A stretch of DNA of 64,000 nt. Origin: Bacteroidales bacterium (GTDB taxonomy: Bacteria; Bacteroidota; Bacteroidia; Bacteroidales; UBA932). The notes under the pieces were generated by a model. That model saw only the letters and a program-made list of their open reading frames with translations, made no database searches and was not told the DNA's origin. The stretch is taken from assembly GCA_017634595.1 (NCBI GenBank), contig JAGBNC010000011.1, positions 51,391-115,390 on the forward strand, in the 5' to 3' direction. Shown here in pieces: positions 9,542 through 17,186 of this stretch (position 1 is the first letter of the stretch; the number at the start of each line of letters is the position of its first letter). The position numbers were made by a program, and so were the translations under genes.

Positions 9542-10696
9542 TTAAACTTTAATTTCAAAATAGGTTCTTGTGACCCAGTATTCAAACAGAGGGTCGATTA
9601 TATGCGGAATGTCCTCATCGTCAAATACAAGGATCTCCTTCTTGCATAAGGCGTCTTTGAGCCGGCGTACGTTGGCCGAGGAATTGAGGTTGAAGTGGTG
9701 GATAACCTCGGCGCTGCTGAATTTGGTGTGTCCTTCCACAACCGCCCGGAGCAGGTTGACCTGGAAGGTGGTCAGATCGCTCATGCTTGCCTTGAAGCGG
9801 GGCTCGTGTATTGCCAGCAGGCAGGACAGTGCTTCGGCGAGCACTGGCTCGGTCATGTAGCCCTTCGACAGGGAATCGCAAATGGCAGCGAAGTTGTTGA
9901 TATAGAAGATATTGTTGCGAAACAGCTGGCAGACTCCGAGCATCAGCCCCTTGTCCACCACCTTGCCGCTGGACAGGAAGCCTCTGTTGACCGATTCCAC
10001 AATGTCTTTAGGGTCTATCTCGCCAAGGCTCACCCTTTCCACCTGACGGTAGAAGTATTTCTTGTGCTCGAAGATTTCTTTCATAGCGTTGACCTGCGAG
10101 CCGTAGAGGATGTAGCATGCGGCGGCCCTGTCTTCCTGGGTCCTGGCCTTGAACAGTTCTTGAAGCATGCGGCACAACTTGTCGCCGTCTTCTGTGAGCA
10201 TTACGTTCTGGAACTCATCGATGCATACGAAAAGCTTCTTGCCGTCTGATTTGCCAAGCGAGTAGGGGAGTTGCAGAAGGGTCCTCAAGTCATTGTCGTC
10301 CAAGTCCCAGTTGAGAGAGAGAATGCGTCCGTTTTCCTGGTAAATAAGTTCGTCAAAGACGAAATGGGTATCGGGGAGAAACTTTTCTACCAGCGATCTG
10401 TAGTCGGACGGGGTAGTGCCGTACTGCTTAAGAATGTTGCTTCCGGCGCTGAGGCAGAAGTCGGTGAGAGAGCGGACGTTCAGCAGTGATATGCTGGCAA
10501 TGCGGAATTGCGGCGAAGCCAATTTGAGGTCAAAGAAAACCTGCTGCAGGATAGAGTCTTTGCCTGTTTTGGGAGGCTCGTATAATGTGACGTTCTCTCC
10601 TTCGCGAAGGAGGTTCGTGAGTATAGCAGTCTCTGTCTTCCGGCCTATGAAATGACGGCCGGTAACAGGCTTATTGAATATGAAAGCAGAATCCAT
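9542..10696 (-). CDS. AAA-type ATP-binding protein (Bacteroidales family)
   Basis: 384 residues, no signal peptide, cytoplasmic. It begins FNKPVTGRHFIGRKTE, the usual entry to an AAA domain. The P-loop LYEPPKTGKDS (about 38-48) lacks the first Gly and has Asp where Ser/Thr is usual, but I recall the same PPKxGK form in related Bacteroidales proteins, so it is probably family-typical. Walker B is KLFVCIDEFQNV (about 158-169). The C-terminal 80 residues (SSAEVIHHFNLNSSANVRRLKDALCKK) look like a winged helix. Substrate and role unknown. It has its own promoter (10717-10747) and is the first gene of the fimbrillin/C25 operon by spacing. Confidence 0.75.
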   Translation of the reverse strand: MDSAFIFNKPVTGRHFIGRKTETAILTNLLREGENVTLYEPPKTGKDSILQQVFFDLKLASPQFRIASISLLNVRSLTDFCLSAGSNILKQYGTTPSDYRSLVEKFLPDTHFVFDELIYQENGRILSLNWDLDDNDLRTLLQLPYSLGKSDGKKLFVCIDEFQNVMLTEDGDKLCRMLQELFKARTQEDRAAACYILYGSQVNAMKEIFEHKKYFYRQVERVSLGEIDPKDIVESVNRGFLSSGKVVDKGLMLGVCQLFRNNIFYINNFAAICDSLSKGYMTEPVLAEALSCLLAIHEPRFKASMSDLTTFQVNLLRAVVEGHTKFSSAEVIHHFNLNSSANVRRLKDALCKKEILVFDDEDIPHIIDPLFEYWVTRTYFEIKV

Positions 10697-10716
10697 TACA
10701 AAACAAATATGCTTAA

Positions 10717-10747
10717 CAAATATCTATAAGTTTTTTGTAAAAACAAA
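10717..10747 (-). promoter_or_regulatory. Promoter of the AAA ATPase/fimbrillin operon
   Basis: Reading the minus strand, TTTG (10747-10744) is followed after exactly 19 bases by GATATTTG (10724-10717), close to the Bacteroidota consensus TTTG-N19-TAnnTTTG with one change (TA to GA). The ATG is 20 bases further on. It sits back to back with the rplU promoter. Confidence 0.5.
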
Positions 10748-10764
10748 TAACTAGTAATAATGAA

Positions 10765-10794
10765 TTGCAAAATCAATAATAATTATTATCTTTG
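10765..10794 (+). promoter_or_regulatory. Promoter of rplU-rpmA
   Basis: TATCTTTG (10787-10794) is a perfect match to the Bacteroidota -7 motif. A -33-like TTG starts at 10765, giving an 18-base spacer. Transcription would begin near 10800, leaving a leader of about 75 bases that holds the hairpin described at 10810-10852. Confidence 0.6.
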
Positions 10795-10809
10795 CGGTCC
10801 GTTTTATGA

Positions 10810-10852
10810 CCGATGAGCTCGTCAAGATCTGCCGCCGGGCAGACGCTCACGG
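10810..10852 (+). ncRNA. Structured 5' leader of rplU (candidate L21 autoregulatory element)
   Basis: In the leader between promoter and rplU, CCGATGAGC (10810-10818) can pair with GCTCACGG (10845-10852) with one bulged A. Inside it TCTGCC (10828-10833) pairs with GGCAGA (10838-10843) around a GCCG tetraloop. Both stems are GC-rich and lie in a non-coding leader of an r-protein operon. Ribosomal-protein leaders that bind their own product are a known class, so autoregulation by L21 is a reasonable inference, but only the fold is visible. Confidence 0.5.
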
Positions 10853-10877
10853 CCCAAACATTTAAATAAATTGTTTG

Positions 10878-11189
10878 ATGTACGCAATCGTAGACATTGC
10901 AGGCCAGCAGTTTAAAGTAGAGGCTGGCAACGAAATCTTTGTGCAGAGGCTCGCCGATGCCAAGGGTGCTGATGTAGAGTTCGGCAAAGTGCTTCTCGTC
11001 GCTGACGGTGAGGCCATCAAGGTCGGAACTCCTTATGTTGAGGGAGCCGTTGTGAAGGCTACCGTTCTGGATGACGATGCGAAGGCCGACAAGGTCCTCG
11101 TGTTCAAGAAGATCCGCCGCAAGGGCTTCCAGAAGCTCAATGGCCATCGTCAGAAACTTACCAAGATCAAAATCAACGAAATCGCTTAA
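10878..11189 (+). CDS. rplU: Large ribosomal subunit protein bL21
   Basis: 103 residues starting [23 protein letters not shown] and ending [20 protein letters not shown], the full bL21 pattern including the basic GHRQ tail that contacts 23S rRNA. ATG 10878 is chosen over a TTG three bases earlier because canonical bL21 begins MYAI. The pairing with rpmA, 5 bases downstream, is the usual bacterial L21-L27 operon. Confidence 0.97.
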   Translation: MYAIVDIAGQQFKVEAGNEIFVQRLADAKGADVEFGKVLLVADGEAIKVGTPYVEGAVVKATVLDDDAKADKVLVFKKIRRKGFQKLNGHRQKLTKIKINEIA

Positions 11190-11194
11190 GAATT

Positions 11195-11455
11195 ATGGCA
11201 CACAAGAAAGGTCAATCCAGTTCAAAGAACGGTCGTGAGTCGCAAAGCAAACGCTTGGGTCTCAAGAAATTCGGCGGCGAGGTCGTGAAGGCCGGCAACA
11301 TTATCGTACGCCAGAGGGGTACAGTCCACAATCCTTCCACCAACGTGGGCATGGGCAAGGATCACACCCTTTACGCACTTATCGACGGCACAGTGAAGTT
11401 CTCCCGCAAGAGAGGGGACAAGTCCTACGTGTCAGTAGTCCCTTTTGAGAACTGA
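11195..11455 (+). CDS. rpmA: Large ribosomal subunit protein bL27
   Basis: 86 residues starting [20 protein letters not shown], with the L27 signature [25 protein letters not shown] and end [11 protein letters not shown]. The N-terminal tail begins directly at AHKKG, so there is no extension of the kind cleaved by Prp in Firmicutes. It is part of the peptidyl-transferase centre of the 50S subunit and is co-transcribed with rplU. Confidence 0.97.
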   Translation: MAHKKGQSSSKNGRESQSKRLGLKKFGGEVVKAGNIIVRQRGTVHNPSTNVGMGKDHTLYALIDGTVKFSRKRGDKSYVSVVPFEN

Positions 11456-11477
11456 TCTCGAAGGTTTTATGTAGATC

Positions 11478-11520
11478 AATGACTTGCACTTCGGGATCGG
11501 GGTTGCGGGTCATTTTTTTT
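11478..11520 (+). terminator. Candidate terminator after rpmA
   Basis: AATGAC (11478-11483) pairs with GTCATT (11509-11514), enclosing a GC-rich loop with partial inner pairing, and runs into a series of eight T. It would separate rplU-rpmA from serS. The outer stem is AT-rich and the loop long, so strength is uncertain. Confidence 0.45.
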
Positions 11521-11534
11521 AATTTTACACAGTT

Positions 11535-12806
11535 ATGTTGACGCTCAAGATGCTCAGGGACAATCCGCAGGAGATTGTCGAGAAGCTTAAAATTAAGAAT
11601 TTTGACGCGCAGCCCATAGTGGACAAGGTCTTGGAACTGGACACGCGCCGTCGTAATTTCCAGACCGAGGCAGATGCAATTCTGGCTCAGCAGAAGCAGA
11701 AAGCAGCCGAGATCGGAGCCCTCATGAAGCAGGGGCTCAAGGAGAAGGCAGAAGAGGCTAAGGCTGCCGTGGCAGCACTTAAAGCCCGCTCCGGTGAACT
11801 CCTGTCCGGCATGGATGAGGCTGCTGCCGAGATGGAGAAGAATCTGGTCCTTCTTCCCAATACACCATGCTCCCTCGTTAAGCCCGGAAAAGGCGCCGAG
11901 GACAATGAGGTGGTGAAGATGGGCGGACCGGATGTCAAACTGCCCGCCGACGCCCTCCCGCATTGGGAACTGGCAAAGAAATATGATATTATCGATTTCG
12001 ACCTGGGCGTTAAGATTACAGGTGCCGGTTTCCCTGTGTACAAGGGAAAGGGTGCCAAGCTCCAGAGGGCGCTCATCAACTTCTTCCTCGACTGCAACAC
12101 TGCTGCCGGCTATAAAGAAGTGGAGCCTCCTGTGATGGTAAACCGTGATTCCGGCTTCGGCACCGGTCAGCTGCCCGATAAAGAGGGACAGATGTACCAC
12201 GCCGAGGTGGATGATTTCTACATGGTGCCTACCGCTGAGGTCCCTGTTACAAATATTTTCCGTGACGTGATACTAGGTGAGGGACAGATCCCCCAGCGCC
12301 TTACCGCCTATACGCCCTGCTTCCGCCGTGAGGCCGGGTCTTACGGCAAGGATGTCCGCGGACTGAACCGTCTGCACCAGTTTGACAAAGTGGAGATAGT
12401 GCGCGTGGAGAAGCCTGAAGACAGCTACAAGGCTCTTGACGATATGGTCGCCCATGTTGAGGGAATAGTGAACAAACTTGGGCTCAAGTACCGTATCCTC
12501 CGTCTCTGCGGCGGTGATTTGTCTTTCACTTCTGCTATTACCTACGATTTCGAGCTTTGGAGCGCCGCACAGGGCCGCTGGCTCGAGATCAGCTCTGTAA
12601 GTAACTTCGAGACGTACCAGTCCAACCGCCTGCACTTGCGTTACCGCGACGAGAACGGCAAGACACAGCTTGCTCACACTCTTAACGGCAGCTCGCTTGC
12701 TTTGCCAAGGGTGGTGGCGGCGCTTCTCGAGGATAATCAGACTCCTGACGGAATCGTGATCCCCGAAATTTTGCGTCCCTACACGGGCTTTGATATAATT
12801 GACTAA
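11535..12806 (+). CDS. serS: Serine--tRNA ligase
   Basis: 423 residues. The N-terminal coiled-coil arm (about 27-105: RRRNFQTEADAILAQQKQKAAEIGALMKQG..., rich in Ala, Glu and Lys) binds the long variable arm of tRNA-Ser. Class II motif 2 is FRREAGSYGKDVRGLNRLHQF and motif 3 is LNGSSLALPRVVAALLEDNQ. It charges tRNA-Ser (and tRNA-Sec if present) in the cytoplasm. It overlaps ruvC by 8 bases, so the two are coupled. Possible weak -7 box TAATTTTA at 11520-11527. Confidence 0.97.
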   Translation: MLTLKMLRDNPQEIVEKLKIKNFDAQPIVDKVLELDTRRRNFQTEADAILAQQKQKAAEIGALMKQGLKEKAEEAKAAVAALKARSGELLSGMDEAAAEMEKNLVLLPNTPCSLVKPGKGAEDNEVVKMGGPDVKLPADALPHWELAKKYDIIDFDLGVKITGAGFPVYKGKGAKLQRALINFFLDCNTAAGYKEVEPPVMVNRDSGFGTGQLPDKEGQMYHAEVDDFYMVPTAEVPVTNIFRDVILGEGQIPQRLTAYTPCFRREAGSYGKDVRGLNRLHQFDKVEIVRVEKPEDSYKALDDMVAHVEGIVNKLGLKYRILRLCGGDLSFTSAITYDFELWSAAQGRWLEISSVSNFETYQSNRLHLRYRDENGKTQLAHTLNGSSLALPRVVAALLEDNQTPDGIVIPEILRPYTGFDIID

Positions 12807-13356
12807 GCCAGGAACCATACTAGGAATCGATCCCGGAACCAACTTGCTTGGTTTCGGGATTGTCCGTGTGGATGCGGCAGGCAAGCCGCACTACGTGGAC
12901 ATGGGAATTCTTGATCTGAGACGGGTTGACGACATATACGAGAAGTTGCACATCATCTTCGATAAAGTCTGCGCCCTGTGTGATCTCCATCATCCCGATG
13001 ATCTGGCTATCGAATCTCCTTTCTACGGGCGTAACGCCCAGGTTATTTTTAAACTCGGTCGTGCTCAGGGGGCCGCTATGGCGGCTGCTCTGACGCGCGG
13101 GGCGAAGGTCTATGAATACGCTCCGCGCAAGGCCAAGCAGGCTATATGCGGCAACGGCGCCGCCTCCAAGGAACAAGTGGCCCTTATGGTTGAAAGGACT
13201 TTGGGTATAGATATCGATCCCAAGCACCTTGACGCTACGGATGCACTGGCTATTGCGATGTGTCATTTTTATCAGATGACCAGCCCGCTTGCCGGCAAGT
13301 CTTCCGGCGATTCCTGGGAGAAGTTCATCGCTGCAAATCCCGACAGGGTTAAATGA
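12799..13356 (+). CDS. ruvC: Crossover junction endodeoxyribonuclease RuvC
   Basis: 185 residues. Catalytic acidic residues are all present: Asp11 (GIDPGT), Glu72 (AIESPF), Asp145 and Asp148 (LDATDALAIAM). It resolves Holliday junctions with RuvAB. The only start that keeps the first catalytic Asp is TTG at 12799, which lies inside the last codons of serS (8-base overlap); the next ATG would remove the active site. Translational coupling to serS is therefore likely. Confidence 0.94.
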   Translation: MTKPGTILGIDPGTNLLGFGIVRVDAAGKPHYVDMGILDLRRVDDIYEKLHIIFDKVCALCDLHHPDDLAIESPFYGRNAQVIFKLGRAQGAAMAAALTRGAKVYEYAPRKAKQAICGNGAASKEQVALMVERTLGIDIDPKHLDATDALAIAMCHFYQMTSPLAGKSSGDSWEKFIAANPDRVK

Positions 13357-13364
13357 CTCAGGCT

Positions 13365-13503
13365 CAGTCCCCGCAGAGGGCGGTTCCAACTGCAGACCGT
13401 CTGCGCCCACGCAGCCGTGAGTGGGAGGGGCTCGTCGCTGGCGACGGGAGGGATAGGCCGTAGGCCGTAGTCTACAGTTGGAATCGCCCTCAGCGGGGGA
13501 CTG
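13365..13503. repeat. Large imperfect inverted repeat between ruvC and the next gene
   Basis: Left arm 13365-13397 and right arm 13470-13503 are inverted copies of about 33 bases with one indel and three or four mismatches; both are GC-rich and begin/end at CAGTCCCC / GGGGACTG. The 72-base centre is also GC-rich and contains short self-complementary runs (GCCGTAGGCCGTAG). No frame runs through it. It could be a cruciform or REP-like mobile repeat, a structured RNA, or a terminator for ruvC (followed by GTTTTTAT at 13507). The rest of the gap (13357-13559) shows no gene. Confidence 0.6.
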
Positions 13504-13559
13504 CAAGTTTTTATCTATGATTTAAACTTTGGGAAACAGTTTGCGTCTAAAGTGAAGAT

Positions 13560-16496
13560 ATGAAACTGTTGATTAGAATAGCGTGCCTTGCAGGAGCCTT
13601 GCTTCTCGGTACGGGCCTTTTTGCACAAAACCGCCTCTCAGCGGTACTGCTTGATGATTCCAATGGCGAGCCTGTGGGCTTCGCAACCGTATCCCTGACG
13701 TTGGACGGGGCCAAAAAACCATCCAAATATGTCCTCAGCGAGGCTGACGGCAAGGTGGAGATCACGGGAATACGCCCCGGAAATTATACCTTGAAGGCCG
13801 AACTCCTGGGCTATCTGCCATTCGAAAAACAGGTTAAAATACCCGATGTCAAGGACCTTGGCGAGCTTAAGATGAAGCCCGACCAGCAGCAGCTCGATGC
13901 GGCTTCAGTGTCGGCTGTGGGCAACCCGATAATCATTAAGAAAGATACTATCGAGTATAATGCCTCCTCCTTCAAGACCACCGACAACGATGTGCTTGAA
14001 GACCTGCTTAAAAAACTTCCCGGCATAGAAGTCTCCGAAGATGGCTCCATAACCCATAATGGTCAGACCATCAGCAAGATAACTATTGACGGCAAGACAT
14101 TCTTCCTGGATGACCCGCAGCTCGCTTCCAAGAATATTCCAGCGAAGATAATCAACAAGCTCAAGGTAGTGGAGAAGAAGTCCGACCAGGCCGAGTTTAC
14201 CGGGATAGACGATGGGGAAGAGGAGACCATCATCGACCTTAGCATCAAGCCCGGCATGATGAAAGGCACCTTCGGCAATATCATGGCCGGTGGCGGTCAC
14301 GATGTGCCTTCTACGGCAACCGAGGGGGACTGGCGCTATCAGACTGCTGCTTTTGTGGGCAAGTTCACCGACAAGACGCAGCTTTCGTTCATAGCTAACG
14401 GCAACAATACCAACAACCGTGGCTTCAATGACCTTGCCGGCTCGATGATGGGCGGCATGCGCGGCGGTGGCGGCGGCATGGGCGGTGGCCGCGGCGGCAA
14501 CTGGAACGACAACGGCATCACCACATCATGGATGGCAGGCGGTAACGGAGCATGGACCCTGTTCGACAACCGCATGGACATAGGCGGTAACTATCTCTAC
14601 AACAACACGGCCAAGTATGTTGAGGAACAGAGCTCCAGAACCACTTATCTGTCTGATTACAACCAGATTTACAACACAAACGGCTATAATGATACCCAGA
14701 CTTGGGGCCATCGCGTCGGAATGAGGCTGGACCATAAGTTCTCCAACAACACTTCCATACTATTCCAGCCGCAGATTAACTTCGGTGGTGGAGCATTCCG
14801 TCAGGAAAGCGACTACAACACCGACTACGACAGGGCTTCGGCCATTGAGCACATCAACTCCGGCAATTCCCTGAATGCAGGAGACAACCGCAATTTCAGC
14901 ACCAGCGGTTTTGCACTTTTGCGCCAGCGCCTCGGCAAACCGGGACGCACACTCACAGTGATGGGGCGCTACAGCTTCACCAACAATGAGATGAACTCCA
15001 TCAATACCTCAGATCTGTTCTCCGGCTTCGTGTCTGAAGGCAAGTGGGACAATCATGAGCTTACCGACCAGACCATAGACCAGACGAGCCGTTCGCACAG
15101 CCTGTTCGGAAGGGTGACATATACTGAGCCCGTGGGCGGAAACTTCTTTATCGAGGCTAACTACGGTTACAATTGGTCCCGTTCATTCTCTGAGAAGAAG
15201 ACTTACGACAACACCAAAGGCGGAGTCCTGGATGAGTATTATTCCAATACCGTATCCAACGACAACAAACGTCACGACTTCGGTGCCGATGTGTTGTATC
15301 AGCTCGAGAAGTTCCGCGCTCAGGTAGGTTTCTCAGCCCAGCCTACCCGCACGCACAACGAGACAGTACGCGCCGGAAAGCCGCAGGAGTATAATGATAC
15401 CCGCTGGCGCTACGCTCCTACAGCCATGTTGTGGTGGGAGATGGGGGAGAATTCCAACATGCGCTTTTTCTACCGCGGTTGGTCCAACCAGCCCTCGGTC
15501 TCTCAGTTGCTTCCCGTTCCCGACAATACCAATCCTCTTAACATCAGCTTCGGAAACCCCTCGCTGGCCCCGTATTTCAGCCACAATTTCAATGGGGACT
15601 TCCGCTTCAACAACCGTAAATCTTTCACGTCTGTAAACGCAAGGTTCAACGGTAGTTATGTTAAGGATCCCATAACCAGTGCCATCTGGTACGGTCCCAA
15701 TGGAGCCCGCTACTCAATGCCCTTCAACGGCCCTTCTTCCTTCAATTTCGGAGTTAACCTTTTTGCCAATATTCCCATTGGCAAGTCCAATTTCTCCATA
15801 GGCGAAATGGGGCGCGTGAACTATAGCAAGAGCGCATCGTTCGTGGGTGGCGAAGAAGTTACCAAAGCAGTTGACAGCTACTATGATGCGGCAACCGGCG
15901 ATATGGACTACGACGGCTTCCTCGCGGCTTACGGACGCGGCGATTTCAGCTTCGAAGAGAATATTACCCGTACCCTGAGCGCCATGGAACGCATCCGCGT
16001 CACATACCGTAACGACGCACTTGAGCTTACGGCCAGCGCACGCACTCGCATTAACAAATCTTGGTACACCATTTCGCAGACAGCCGACAATACACTTACA
16101 TTCAACAATCAGATAAGGGCTTCGGTCAACTGGACATGGGAAGACCCGGGCCTGACCTTTAAGTCGGAATTCAATTACAACTGGTACAACGGCTATGCGA
16201 GCAACCTCAACTACAAGCCGGAGTATATTCTGAATGCCGAGATCCAGAAGCTGCTTTTCAAGAAGAAAGCTACCCTTGCGCTCAAGGGCTATGACATACT
16301 CGGCCAGGCCAAGAACCTCAGCGTGTCCGACAATTCAAACTACCATTCTGAGGTGTACAACAATACTTTAGGAAGGTATATCATCCTGTCGCTGACCTGG
16401 CGTTTCGGAAACTTTGACCGCGAACGCATGCGCGGACATGGAGGCCCGGGAGGCCCTGGCGGTCCCGGTGGTCCCGGTGGCCGCGGACGCAGGTAA
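13560..16496 (+). CDS. Outer-membrane beta-barrel protein with carboxypeptidase-regulatory-like domain
   Basis: 978 residues. Signal peptide MKLLIRIACLAGALLLGTGLFAQ, then a CarboxypepD_reg-like domain (about 25-105), a plug-like segment (DVLEDLLKKLPGIEVSEDGSITHNGQTISKI, about 145-180) and a long barrel of the outer-membrane protein family seen in TonB-receptor relatives. Two low-complexity Gly stretches stand out: MRGGGGGMGGG near residue 300 and the Gly-Pro repeats of the C-terminus (GGPGGPGGPGGRGRR), so the protein does not end in the usual aromatic barrel strand but carries a Gly/Pro/Arg tail after it. Apparently monocistronic. Ligand unknown. Confidence 0.85.
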   Translation: MKLLIRIACLAGALLLGTGLFAQNRLSAVLLDDSNGEPVGFATVSLTLDGAKKPSKYVLSEADGKVEITGIRPGNYTLKAELLGYLPFEKQVKIPDVKDLGELKMKPDQQQLDAASVSAVGNPIIIKKDTIEYNASSFKTTDNDVLEDLLKKLPGIEVSEDGSITHNGQTISKITIDGKTFFLDDPQLASKNIPAKIINKLKVVEKKSDQAEFTGIDDGEEETIIDLSIKPGMMKGTFGNIMAGGGHDVPSTATEGDWRYQTAAFVGKFTDKTQLSFIANGNNTNNRGFNDLAGSMMGGMRGGGGGMGGGRGGNWNDNGITTSWMAGGNGAWTLFDNRMDIGGNYLYNNTAKYVEEQSSRTTYLSDYNQIYNTNGYNDTQTWGHRVGMRLDHKFSNNTSILFQPQINFGGGAFRQESDYNTDYDRASAIEHINSGNSLNAGDNRNFSTSGFALLRQRLGKPGRTLTVMGRYSFTNNEMNSINTSDLFSGFVSEGKWDNHELTDQTIDQTSRSHSLFGRVTYTEPVGGNFFIEANYGYNWSRSFSEKKTYDNTKGGVLDEYYSNTVSNDNKRHDFGADVLYQLEKFRAQVGFSAQPTRTHNETVRAGKPQEYNDTRWRYAPTAMLWWEMGENSNMRFFYRGWSNQPSVSQLLPVPDNTNPLNISFGNPSLAPYFSHNFNGDFRFNNRKSFTSVNARFNGSYVKDPITSAIWYGPNGARYSMPFNGPSSFNFGVNLFANIPIGKSNFSIGEMGRVNYSKSASFVGGEEVTKAVDSYYDAATGDMDYDGFLAAYGRGDFSFEENITRTLSAMERIRVTYRNDALELTASARTRINKSWYTISQTADNTLTFNNQIRASVNWTWEDPGLTFKSEFNYNWYNGYASNLNYKPEYILNAEIQKLLFKKKATLALKGYDILGQAKNLSVSDNSNYHSEVYNNTLGRYIILSLTWRFGNFDRERMRGHGGPGGPGGPGGPGGRGRR

Positions 16497-16563
16497 CGCA
16501 TATTTCCATAGCTCATTCAAGGCCTGATCGGAACACAACTGATGAAAGAAATCATTTTTTTCA

Positions 16564-16571
16564 TATATTTG
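16564..16571 (+). promoter_or_regulatory. -7 box before the ECF sigma gene
   Basis: TATATTTG matches the Bacteroidota -7 consensus. Only 7 bases separate it from the ATG at 16579, so the mRNA would be leaderless or nearly so. No clear -33 TTTG is seen; instead an ATGAAA/TTTCAT inverted pair lies just upstream (16543-16564) and might be an operator. Confidence 0.5.
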
Positions 16572-16578
16572 TATTCTG

Positions 16579-17142
16579 ATGCAGGCCGAATTAATAACAC
16601 GAATCAAAACCGGAGACCGGGAGGCATTTGATGCCTTGTGCCGTGAGCGATATGTATCGCTTATTTCCTATGCGCGCTTGTTCTTGTCAGGAGTCGATCC
16701 TGTCTGGGCGGAGGATGTTGTGCAGGACGTGCTTTTCGGCTTGTGGCAGAACCGCCGTACTCTCAGGGACGACCCTCAGGAGCTCCAGTCTTATTTGCTT
16801 CGTTCGGTATATAACCGCTGCGTCAACTATCTCAAGCGTGCCAAGCGCATACATATGTTCAACAGTCACTATGAAGAACGTATGCTCACCTTGCTCGGCG
16901 ATTGTTGGTCACCTGACCGCAATCCTGTAATAAGCAGCGTATTCAATTCCGATCTGCGCGACATCATATCTGATGCTGTGGCACAGCTCCCGCCGCGCTG
17001 CCGTGAGGTGTTTACTCTCAGCTACCTGGACAATCTGTCCAATAAAGAAATCAGTGAACGTCTGGGCATTTCTTTAAGCACCGTAGAGAACCACATGTAT
17101 ATTGCTCTCAAAAGGCTTCGCGCCAGTCTGGCCGGTGTTTAG
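16579..17142 (+). CDS. RNA polymerase ECF-type sigma-70 factor
   Basis: 187 residues. Sigma region 2 (about 8-75: AFDALCRERYVSLISYARLFLSG...AEDVVQDVLFGLWQNR) and region 4 helix-turn-helix (about 130-182: LPPRCREVFTLSYLDNLSNKEISERLGISLSTVENHMYIALKRLR). This is the Bacteroides-type sigma family that pairs with FecR anti-sigma factors and controls a SusC receptor carrying an STN signalling domain, and all three are encoded in a row here. It would direct transcription of the SusCD locus in response to ligand. Confidence 0.93.
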   Translation: MQAELITRIKTGDREAFDALCRERYVSLISYARLFLSGVDPVWAEDVVQDVLFGLWQNRRTLRDDPQELQSYLLRSVYNRCVNYLKRAKRIHMFNSHYEERMLTLLGDCWSPDRNPVISSVFNSDLRDIISDAVAQLPPRCREVFTLSYLDNLSNKEISERLGISLSTVENHMYIALKRLRASLAGV

Positions 17143-17186
17143 TTTTTTGTTTGGGTGTTCTTGCTCTTATAATTGTATATTATAGT

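Noticed and set aside
9542-10696. Degenerate P-loop (PPKTGKDS) read as a sign of a dead ATPase or pseudogene
   Set aside because: The frame is full length with an intact Walker B, and the PPKxGK form looks family-typical, so I kept it as an intact gene.
13365-13503. tRNA or CRISPR unit at the large inverted repeat
   Set aside because: There is no cloverleaf with a T-loop sequence and no repeat-spacer series; only one inverted pair is present.
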